The notes below the pieces were generated by a model. It was not told where the DNA came from and searched no databases. It was given only the letters and a program-made list of their open reading frames with translations. Shown piece after piece: positions 26,864 through 33,476 of a stretch of DNA of 64,000 bases (positions are counted from its first letter, which is position 1; every line of letters begins with the position of its first letter). This DNA comes from Paenibacillus polygoni. Its GTDB lineage: Bacteria; Bacillota; Bacilli; Paenibacillales; Paenibacillaceae. The translations under genes and the position numbers were made by a program. Where the stretch lies: contig NZ_CP127162.1 in the NCBI RefSeq assembly GCF_030263935.1, positions 3,791,501 through 3,855,500 of the forward strand, given 5' to 3'.

Positions 26864-26922
26864 ATTTTAAGTTGTGAAAGGTTTGTATTTCATAAGTATT
26901 GCCTTAACAGGAGGTGAATGTA

Positions 26923-27192
26923 ATGCCAAACATCAAATCCGCTGTAAAACGCGTGAAAACAAATGATAAACGTCGTGCTTTGAACGCTTCCCAGAAGTCT
27001 GCTCTTCGTACTTCCGTTAAAGCTGCTGACCAAGCTCTGGCTACTAACGAAGTTGAAACAGCTAAAGCTGCGATTCAAGCTGCTTCCAGAAGCCTGGACA
27101 AAGCTGTAACTAAAGGTCTTGTTCATAAAAATGCTGCAGCTCGTAAGAAATCCCGCTTGGCCAAAAAATTGAACGCTCTTACTAACGCGTAA
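26923..27192 (+). CDS. rpsT: 30S ribosomal protein S20
   Basis: Small basic ribosomal protein binding 16S rRNA; 89 residues starting [18 protein letters not shown]. The ATG at 26923 is preceded by AGGAGGTG; the frame's three earlier codons are untranslated. It is a single-gene transcription unit on the plus strand, with its own promoter and terminator, placed between gpr and holA as in other Bacillales. The antisense frame over it is a shadow. Confidence 0.98.
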   Translation: MPNIKSAVKRVKTNDKRRALNASQKSALRTSVKAADQALATNEVETAKAAIQAASRSLDKAVTKGLVHKNAAARKKSRLAKKLNALTNA

Positions 27193-27216
27193 GCAGCGCT
27201 TTCCATAACGACTAGG

Positions 27217-27253
27217 CAAAAAACCTGAACAGCTCTGCTGATCAGGTTTTTTT
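27217..27253 (+). terminator. Terminator of rpsT
   Basis: AAAAAACCTGA...TCAGGTTTTTTT; the stem is followed by a T run on the plus strand, 25 bases after the rpsT stop. Confidence 0.88.
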
Positions 27254-27336
27254 AGTATGTCCTCCACCCGCGATAAATACTTATATGTTTTTCTCTCTCC
27301 TTACACTAATCCGAATCCGAATCAGGCATGATCATC

Positions 27337-27367
27337 AAAAAAACAGCGCCAAAGAGACGCTGTTTCG
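27337..27367 (-). terminator. Terminator of holA
   Basis: On the minus strand AAACAGCG-TCTCTTTGG-CGCTGTTT is followed by a T run. It lies about 65 bases after the holA stop. Confidence 0.85.
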
Positions 27368-27429
27368 ATCTTTCTACTTATTTCCAAGCTAAAAAGAATA
27401 GGTATTGAAATGAATACTACTCAGGTGAG

Positions 27430-28452
27430 TTACGAATGACTTCCAAGCCTTAGTAAAAATAACTCTAAGCCAAGCACTTTATCGATAGCCCCTGTTTTCA
27501 TCTGATAATCAAGATCAGCAAGGGACTTCAAAATGAACCGAAGCCGGTCGGCTGGGAATTTTTTCGACTGTTCGCCTGCTATTTTGACCGCATAAGGATG
27601 CAGCCCGAGCTGACTTGCAATTTGCTGTTGTGAATAGCTTTGTGCCCCCAGCTCTTTCACTTGCAAAATAATCCGGAATTGCCTTGAGATCAGGGCAGCA
27701 ATTTTGATGGGTTCTTCTTTTTGCTTCAGAAGTTCATAGAAGATATCCAGTGCTTTTCCTAATCTTAGATTTGCAATATCTTCGACCATAGCAAAAATAT
27801 TCTGTTCCGTATTTCGAGCGACCAGATCCTCCACGTTTACCTTAGATAAAGTTCCACCCTCACCTGCATACAAACAAAGTTTATCTACTTCAGCCGACAA
27901 AGTCTGCAGGCTTGTACCTGCACGCGAAATCAGCGTCTCTGCTGCTTCTTGTCCCATCGTTACCTTACGGCTGGCTGCTTGCTTCACTAGCCAACTTGTC
28001 AGTTCTTCTCCATGTATCGGTCCAAAAGAGAGTACGGTCGCTTTACTCTTCGTTGTTTTCACGATTTTTTTACGTTCGTCAAGCTTCTCTCCCTGTACTA
28101 GGAAAACAAGAATACTATAATCCACAGGATTATCAAGATAGGTAATTAATGTCTCTATCTTATGCTCTATTTTTGTATCTTTCCCCGCTGTAAATAAATT
28201 CTGATCTCGAACAAAGATTAACTTGCGGGGAACAAGAAAGGGAACCGTCTCTGCTTCTTCAATGATCTGTTCAATCGGGGTCTCTGCCGTATCATAAGAG
28301 GCCATCGCAAAATCTCGATGCTCTTCTTCAATAAGCTGTTCCTTAAGTATATCGGTAAACTGTTTAATGCTATATTTTTCAGTTCCGTACAACAAGTATA
28401 CGCTAGCCGGCTCTCCCTTTCGAATCGCTTTAACGGCCGTCTTTACGTCCAT
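27430..28452 (-). CDS. holA: DNA polymerase III subunit delta (clamp-loader wrench)
   Basis: Clamp-loader subunit that opens the beta sliding clamp (YqeN in B. subtilis); 340 residues. It has the AAA+ delta fold without a working P-loop: VYLLYGTEKYSIKQF near the N-terminus, the beta-binding element FLVPRKLIFVRD, and a C-terminal collar domain with FELLKQKEEP-type sequence (DIFYELLKQKEEPIKIAALI). It faces rpsT convergently, as in B. subtilis. Confidence 0.95.
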   Translation of the reverse strand: MDVKTAVKAIRKGEPASVYLLYGTEKYSIKQFTDILKEQLIEEEHRDFAMASYDTAETPIEQIIEEAETVPFLVPRKLIFVRDQNLFTAGKDTKIEHKIETLITYLDNPVDYSILVFLVQGEKLDERKKIVKTTKSKATVLSFGPIHGEELTSWLVKQAASRKVTMGQEAAETLISRAGTSLQTLSAEVDKLCLYAGEGGTLSKVNVEDLVARNTEQNIFAMVEDIANLRLGKALDIFYELLKQKEEPIKIAALISRQFRIILQVKELGAQSYSQQQIASQLGLHPYAVKIAGEQSKKFPADRLRFILKSLADLDYQMKTGAIDKVLGLELFLLRLGSHS

Positions 28453-28506
28453 TCACGTACACACCTCCATCCCTTCTATCCTATCAGAAATCAAGAAAAC
28501 AACAAA

Positions 28507-28544
28507 GGGACCTGTTCTGCTAATTTCAAGCAGAACCAGGTCCC
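28507..28544 (-). terminator. Terminator of the sigma/anti-sigma operon
   Basis: GGGACCTGGTTCTGCT-TGAAATT-AGCAGAACAGGTCCC, with one bulge, is followed by TTTGTTGTTTT on the minus strand. It lies about 210 bases after the anti-sigma stop; the space between holds no convincing gene. Confidence 0.8.
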
Positions 28545-28756
28545 CATGTCAACGCATCTATATAAACGAAGGTCCGAATAATGGCTCTAGAAACCATCCG
28601 GCCCGCGGTCATACGACGCTTTCCCTTAAAAACTCCATATAAGGAGTTACCCTATACATATTCATACCAGGTGCTTATGGTGCCTGAATGATGACTGTAT
28701 TTTCATCATTCTTATCATTTGTGCTATTGTCTATTTCTATTTCGTTCATTCAGAAG

Positions 28757-30115
28757 CTACCTTTTGTTATCGGTGGATTGTGTTTCAGTTTGCGAAGAAG
28801 AATGGGTGGTGCTGTTGTCTTCTATCTTTTCAGCTGTTTTTGGGTCTTCCTTTGTAACGGTATAACTATATTTCGTTGTTTTTCCATCCTGCTCTACTTC
28901 ATAATAATAGGTCAAGCTATCATCTGACCAGCTGCCTTTTACAAAGGTAGATTGGATCTCAATCTCTTGCAAAAGTACTCTTTGGTCCTTCTTAGTCCCG
29001 TCCAGACGATAAATACTCAGCTTCTTGTCTTTATAACCTGTTAAGTAAAGTCCATCCGGGGAAAGCCATTTTGGTGAGACCGAAGTTGCTAGACTTGAAA
29101 TACTGTCATCCAAAGAAAACATACTTATGCTTGAGGTATCTTCACTGCCAAGCGGCTCTTCACTCTCCGTATTAGAAACACTTGTGTCTGGCACTAGAGA
29201 CTTTTCTGATTCTGGCCCTGTTATTTGTAATTCAGGATCTTCTTTAGATCGGGTTCCTTTGCTGTCCGTTTTTGGATTTTCCATCTTCTTGTTAGGAGTA
29301 CCTGAAGAAACCGAATTGTTTGGAGAAGTTACCGATTTATCATTATTTTTATCTAATGAAGAATTCGGTACGGTTTTCTGATCAGCAGATGGATTCTCTT
29401 TTGGCACAGCCGGATCAGAAGAAACAGACTTGGATTTATCAGGATCCGCAGTGATTGATCTGGATCCATCCCGATCTGCAGGCTCACTAGCGGGTGCCGG
29501 CTGCGCTGCGTCTACATTTGGCTTTGCTTGTGAATTATCCTCAGAAGACACCTCGGAATCAGGTTCCTCTATTCCCGGCTTCTCATCAATAGGTTGCGGA
29601 GAAATCTCATTATCTTCTTCCTGAACTCCCCCGCCACTTCCCGTTACTGAGCTCGGTCCAAGTTCATTTAAGCTATAGTTCTTATCGATTTCCGCCTGAT
29701 TTAATTCTTGCGGCTGATGCTGATATACAGCAACACCAAGAACTACAGCTGCCGCTGCTGTACCCATAAGTATTCGTCCCAATCGGGTCTTCCTAAAGCT
29801 TCTTAACGTATTTCCTGTATGCACAGACAGAGGAATCATATTATCTTCTTTTTTCATTTCTTGAATAGTGCTGCCTTGCTCTTTACGACCTCGATCTATC
29901 TCATCAAGCTGTGGCATAATTCGATCTACCAAGCTGAACGGAGGAGATACATCCGGCAATTTCTCGAGATCGTGAGATAGTTTTTGAAGAATTTGAAACT
30001 TTTCAGAGCAGCTTTCACATGTTTTTATATGTGCTAGTAACTCTTCTTTCTCTTTATCATTCAGATCATGGTCAATATATCGGTGCATACGCTCTACCAC
30101 CTCTTGGCATTTCAT
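28757..30115 (-). CDS. Membrane anti-sigma factor with zinc-finger (ZAS) domain and long exported tail
   Basis: Predicted to bind and hold inactive the ECF sigma factor encoded directly upstream. The cytoplasmic N-terminus has the zinc-binding anti-sigma motif H29-x3-C33-x2-C36 (HIKTCESC), preceded by C3. One membrane segment lies at about 112-131 (LGRILMGTAAAAVVLGVAVY). Outside the membrane follows a roughly 200-residue Ser/Pro/Asp/Lys-rich, probably disordered stretch, then a C-terminal domain (KWLSPDGLYLTGYKDKKLSIY) like a short beta-propeller repeat. The ATG directly abuts the sigma TAG, so the genes are coupled. The inducing signal is not visible. At 452 residues it is much longer than a basic ZAS anti-sigma factor. 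Confidence 0.85.
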   Translation of the reverse strand: MKCQEVVERMHRYIDHDLNDKEKEELLAHIKTCESCSEKFQILQKLSHDLEKLPDVSPPFSLVDRIMPQLDEIDRGRKEQGSTIQEMKKEDNMIPLSVHTGNTLRSFRKTRLGRILMGTAAAAVVLGVAVYQHQPQELNQAEIDKNYSLNELGPSSVTGSGGGVQEEDNEISPQPIDEKPGIEEPDSEVSSEDNSQAKPNVDAAQPAPASEPADRDGSRSITADPDKSKSVSSDPAVPKENPSADQKTVPNSSLDKNNDKSVTSPNNSVSSGTPNKKMENPKTDSKGTRSKEDPELQITGPESEKSLVPDTSVSNTESEEPLGSEDTSSISMFSLDDSISSLATSVSPKWLSPDGLYLTGYKDKKLSIYRLDGTKKDQRVLLQEIEIQSTFVKGSWSDDSLTYYYEVEQDGKTTKYSYTVTKEDPKTAEKIEDNSTTHSSSQTETQSTDNKR

Positions 30116-30661
30116 CTAGGTTACACCACCTTTCTGATACTCCTGTAATAGACTTTGCAATTGTTGTCTTGCCCTAAACAAATAAGATTTCACCGTATTC
30201 AGCGGCAGATCCAAACAGTCTGCAATTTCATTGTAAGAGAGTTCTTGCAAATACCTGAGCACAATGACCGTTCGATGATGCTCGGGGAGTTGACTAATCG
30301 CCTCTTGTACATCTTGTGAAACATAAGTAAGCATCACTTCATGTTCTACATCTTGACGTCCCTCAAATACCATCTCATGTTCATCAATCGATACCGTAGG
30401 CTTTGTTCTTCTGAATTTATCAATACAAATATTTGTTACTATACGCTGTACCCACGTTTTAAACTGTGCTTTTTCTTCGTACGAGTTGATCTTGGTATAT
30501 ATTCGAATAAGTGCTTCTTGTGCAGCGTCTAGTGCATCTTGTTCATTATTTAAAATATAATAAGCAGTTTTGTAGACGTGCTGTTCTATGTCTCTCAATA
30601 GGGTAATTAATGCGTCGCGATCGCCTGATTGAGCGGCTCTGATGAGTCCCTGCTCTACCAC
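30116..30661 (-). CDS. ECF-type RNA polymerase sigma factor
   Basis: A 181-residue extracytoplasmic-function sigma factor. Region 2 (DAAQEALIRIYTKINSYEEK ... FKTWVQRIVTNICIDKFRR) binds core polymerase and the -10; region 4 (LPEHHRTVIVLRYLQELSYNEIADCL, then NTVKSYLFRARQQL) binds the -35. The two regions are joined by a linker with VSIDEHEMVFEG. Start GTG at 30661, with a GA-rich ribosome-binding site. It belongs to the general SigW/YlaC-like group, but I cannot name an orthologue. It is likely autoregulated, see the promoter at 30692-30730. Confidence 0.92.
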   Translation of the reverse strand: MVEQGLIRAAQSGDRDALITLLRDIEQHVYKTAYYILNNEQDALDAAQEALIRIYTKINSYEEKAQFKTWVQRIVTNICIDKFRRTKPTVSIDEHEMVFEGRQDVEHEVMLTYVSQDVQEAISQLPEHHRTVIVLRYLQELSYNEIADCLDLPLNTVKSYLFRARQQLQSLLQEYQKGGVT

Positions 30662-30691
30662 AAAGGATCCCCCTCTCCTTGTATCTTTACT

Positions 30692-30730
30692 GACGTGCCA
30701 TAATATAAAATTGTTGCAACATTATGCCAA
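30692..30730 (-). promoter_or_regulatory. Overlapping sigma-A-like and ECF-like promoters of the sigma operon
   Basis: Sigma-A reading: TTGGCA (30730-30725), 17 bases, TATATT (30707-30702). ECF reading: TGCAAC (30718-30713), 17 bases, CGTC (30695-30692), like the AAC/CGTC pattern of ECF promoters (usually 16-17 apart). Both would start transcription 20-30 bases before the ribosome-binding site. Which is used is inference. Confidence 0.5.
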
Positions 30731-30916
30731 ATTTAAACGTTTTATTATCACACGAAGGATCTTATGTAATTTTAACCAAAAATAAGGTAATTGAAGTAAA
30801 AGCTTCCTATAGAATATCAAATATATAGGACTTCGTCATTATTATTTCCAGTTAACCATTTGTATTACTGGTTGTAAATTTATTAATAACCAATTATTAG
30901 TTTGTTTATAAAAGAC

Positions 30917-30973
30917 ACAAAAAAAGCCGACTTCTTTTACAGAGAAGAGAAACCAATGTAAAAGTAGGTCCGC
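30917..30973 (-). terminator. Orphan terminator-like hairpin upstream of the sigma gene
   Basis: On the minus strand the stem ending CTTTTACA pairs with TGTAAAAG, extended by further imperfect pairs, and is followed by TTTTTTT. No gene is visible that it would serve. Confidence 0.6.
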
Positions 30974-31085
30974 ATGTTAGAGTATTTTCTTAAATCTATA
31001 AAATGAAAATCAGTATAAATCGATACTTCTTTATATCGGCAGATTACCGCTTAATTTGAAGAGAGAAGTCATTATTTTTTCGCAA

Positions 31086-31125
31086 AATAAAAAAGCCTCC
31101 TGAGAAACAGATCTTCTCCAAGGCT
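31086..31125 (-). terminator. Second orphan terminator-like hairpin
   Basis: On the minus strand AGCCTTGGAGAA pairs with TTCTCAGGAGGCT (two bulged bases) and is followed by a T-rich run. With the previous hairpin it shows that the 30.73-31.31 kb gap, otherwise AT-rich and without a convincing reading frame, may contain a short untranslated transcript or a degraded gene. Confidence 0.6.
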
Positions 31126-31312
31126 GAATCTATGAAAATTAGATAATATTCACTTGAACCAATAGTGTAAGTCGTTATTTTAATGTACGTTACTGTTCTC
31201 ACGTAGGAGGCCATATACCTCCAAATCGCTATACTCCGCTATATAATGTATGTAAATATCAATAGGGATTTTGTCTCGATAAACGGTATACTCATAACAC
31301 TCTTAGTCAAAA

Positions 31313-31352
31313 TAAAAAAGATTATCCCCACATTATGGGAATAATCTTTTTG
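31313..31352 (-). terminator. Terminator of the WYL regulator gene
   Basis: On the minus strand AAAAAGATTATTCCC...GGGGATAATCTTTTTT, a near-perfect stem with a T run, starting about 10 bases after the stop codon. Confidence 0.88.
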
Positions 31353-31362
31353 TATAAGTAAA

Positions 31363-32364
31363 TTAGGATTCATCGTGGCCATGCTTTGACTCTTTAGAAT
31401 GAACACCGTCATGATTATAAAAATCAATAATAGATCTTGCCACCTGAATTATTTGTTCTTTTAGCTGGAGAGGCTGTATAACTCGAATCTGATTACCAAA
31501 TCCTAAAATAAATGACTTTGCTTCCTCTTCGGTATCGAAGTTTAGCTTAACCGAAATCCATGATCCCTCTTGTTTCTTCAGATCTTCTATTTTTACAAAC
31601 CGCCCTGTAAACTTGAGTCTTGCTAGAATGTCAGGAGAAACTTCCACTTGAGCTTCATAACTCGGCAAACTACGAATAAATTGCTGTTTTGATTCTTGCC
31701 AGTAACTAGCTAACTCAAAATCATCTGGTCTTTCAAACGGCTCGTCCAGCTTTTCAGCAGTAATGACCCTGGATGCTTTATAGTTTCTTATTTCTCCTTC
31801 GACAGCGGCAACTACATACCAAGTATTTCCTTTGGCTACTAGACCCAAGGGTTCCACAATGCGTGTAACCACTGTTCCATCAGCCCGTTCATATTTGATC
31901 TTTAGTTTATGTTGATCCCAAACCGCTTGATGCAGTAACTCAAACATTTGAATCACTTCAGTAGATGGACGCCAAGCACTAGAATCAATATGCAGCCGAT
32001 TCGTAACATCTTTCACCTCACTGTGCAGATTCTTTGGAATGCTGGCGATAAGTTTTTCCCTGGCTTCTGTCCATTCTTGTAAATAGCCGAGGTCCTTTAG
32101 AAGCTGCTGGGAAGGAGATAGAAATAAAGACATGATTTCTTCTTTTTTCAATCCCGTAAGACGAGTTCGATAATTCTCCATTAACTGCCAGCCCCCATAC
32201 TTTCCCCGCCTAGCTACAACAGGAATCCCTGCCACACTTAAAGCTTCCATATCCCGATGTATTGTCCGTTCTGTCACTTCCAATTGTTGTGCCAATTCCT
32301 TGGTAGTCAATCTCTCTTGGTTCTGTAATAACAAAAGAATTCGAATCAATCGATCTGCCCGCAC
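31363..32364 (-). CDS. WYL-domain transcriptional regulator (YafY/DeoR-like HTH)
   Basis: A 333-residue regulator. An N-terminal winged helix (MRADRLIRILLLLQNQERLT, then ELAQQLEVTERTIHRDMEAL) binds DNA. A central WYL domain (WYVVAAVEGEIRNYKASRV) usually senses a ligand, and a WCX-type C-terminal extension (FILGFGNQIRVIQP) follows. Start GTG at 32364 with AAGGGTG 7-8 bases upstream. It is divergent from the short-chain dehydrogenase gene, with a shared 117-base gap holding two perfect palindromes, so it probably controls that gene and itself. The ligand is unknown. Confidence 0.88.
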   Translation of the reverse strand: MRADRLIRILLLLQNQERLTTKELAQQLEVTERTIHRDMEALSVAGIPVVARRGKYGGWQLMENYRTRLTGLKKEEIMSLFLSPSQQLLKDLGYLQEWTEAREKLIASIPKNLHSEVKDVTNRLHIDSSAWRPSTEVIQMFELLHQAVWDQHKLKIKYERADGTVVTRIVEPLGLVAKGNTWYVVAAVEGEIRNYKASRVITAEKLDEPFERPDDFELASYWQESKQQFIRSLPSYEAQVEVSPDILARLKFTGRFVKIEDLKKQEGSWISVKLNFDTEEEAKSFILGFGNQIRVIQPLQLKEQIIQVARSIIDFYNHDGVHSKESKHGHDES

Positions 32365-32391
32365 CGTATATCACCCTTACTTTTTATATAA

Positions 32392-32406
32392 AAGAAATGA
32401 TTTCTT
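32392..32406. promoter_or_regulatory. Palindrome, candidate operator
   Basis: AAGAAAT-G-ATTTCTT: perfect seven-base arms around one base, in the gap between the WYL regulator and the SDR gene. Confidence 0.4.
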
Positions 32407-32441
32407 CACTTCTTAATATGACAATAGATGTCTACATTCAT

Positions 32442-32456
32442 GAGTATACTATACTC
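32442..32456. promoter_or_regulatory. Palindrome, candidate operator near the SDR start
   Basis: GAGTATA-C-TATACTC: perfect seven-base arms, 26 bases before the SDR start codon, where a bound regulator would block the promoter or ribosome-binding region. Confidence 0.45.
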
Positions 32457-32481
32457 AATACCGAATAGGAGCTGAAGCTAT

Positions 32482-33393
32482 ATGAAACCATTAGAGGGAA
32501 AAGTTGCACTCGTTGCAGGCGGAACCCGCGGAGCAGGTCGAGGAATTGCCATGGAATTAGGTGCGGCGGGCGCAACCGTATATGTAACGGGTCGAACAAC
32601 CAGAAAGCAGATTTCAGAATATGGACGTCCGGAAACAATTGAAGAAACGGCGGAATTAGTAACTGAACTTGGGGGGATTGGTATTCCGGTTCAAGTGGAT
32701 CATTTAGTCCCCGAACAAGTAGCATCTTTAATAGAGAAAATAGAAAAAGAACAAGGAAAACTTGATATCCTGGTAAACGATATATGGGGCGGAGAATACT
32801 TGACGGAGTGGGATACACCGGTGTGGCAGCACTCGCTGGATAAAGGCTTACGCATGCTTCGTCTAGGGGTGGAAACACACTTAATTACAAGCCACTATGC
32901 CTTGAAGCTGCTTATTCAAAATAAAGGCGGGCTTGTGGTAGAAATCACCGATGGGACGGCCGATTATAATGCGGATCGCTATCGTTTGTCCCTATTTTAT
33001 GATCTGACAAAGCAATCTGTCATTCGACTGGCCAAATCGCTTGCTCACGAACTCGCACCTCATGAATGTACAGCTCTTGCTATTACACCAGGCTGGATGC
33101 GGTCTGAAATTATGCTTGAAGTCTTCGGTGTCACCGAAGAGAACTGGAGGGATGGCGCGAAAAAAGACCCGCACTTTATCATCTCTGAATCTCCGCGTTA
33201 TATTGGACGTGCGGTGGCCGCGGTAGCGATGGATGAAAAGAAACATGAACTAAACGGCAGCTCCTGTTCCAGCGGAGAGCTAGCAAAGAGATATCATTTT
33301 ACAGATATAGATGGTTCACAGCCAGACTGCTTCCGCTATCTAAAAGAAGTACAAGAAGCAGGAAAACCGGCAAACGCTGAAGGATATCGTTAA
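32482..33393 (+). CDS. SDR family oxidoreductase
   Basis: A 303-residue short-chain dehydrogenase/reductase. The nucleotide-binding loop is AGGTRGAGRGIA near residue 12, where the usual T is replaced by A (AGGxxGxG). DILVNDIWGG is in the position of the NNAG motif. The catalytic tyrosine and lysine are in YDLTK (YxxxK), and ITPGWMRSE follows. It resembles DHRS1-like proteins that carry extra sequence after the catalytic site. The substrate is unknown. It has a GGAGCTG ribosome-binding site and is divergent from the WYL regulator, likely its controller. Confidence 0.88.
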   Translation: MKPLEGKVALVAGGTRGAGRGIAMELGAAGATVYVTGRTTRKQISEYGRPETIEETAELVTELGGIGIPVQVDHLVPEQVASLIEKIEKEQGKLDILVNDIWGGEYLTEWDTPVWQHSLDKGLRMLRLGVETHLITSHYALKLLIQNKGGLVVEITDGTADYNADRYRLSLFYDLTKQSVIRLAKSLAHELAPHECTALAITPGWMRSEIMLEVFGVTEENWRDGAKKDPHFIISESPRYIGRAVAAVAMDEKKHELNGSSCSSGELAKRYHFTDIDGSQPDCFRYLKEVQEAGKPANAEGYR

Positions 33394-33439
33394 TCATAAA
33401 TACATTTCTATTCATACTTAGGACATGGAACCCCGGCCG

Positions 33440-33460
33440 AAAAAGGACCCCGTACCGGGG
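33440..33460 (-). terminator. Terminator of comEC
   Basis: On the minus strand CCCCG-GTA-CGGGG is followed by TCCTTTTT. It is a short but GC-rich stem, 17 bases after the comEC stop. Confidence 0.65.
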
Positions 33461-33476
33461 CTTCCGAATAATTGCC

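Noticed and set aside
26890..27267. Minus-strand frame of 125 codons
   Set aside because: Antisense of rpsT and its terminator; no start signal.
31050..31220. Minus-strand frame starting MASYVRTVTYIK, about 55 codons
   Set aside because: GGAGG is only three bases from the ATG, and the frame runs through a terminator hairpin.
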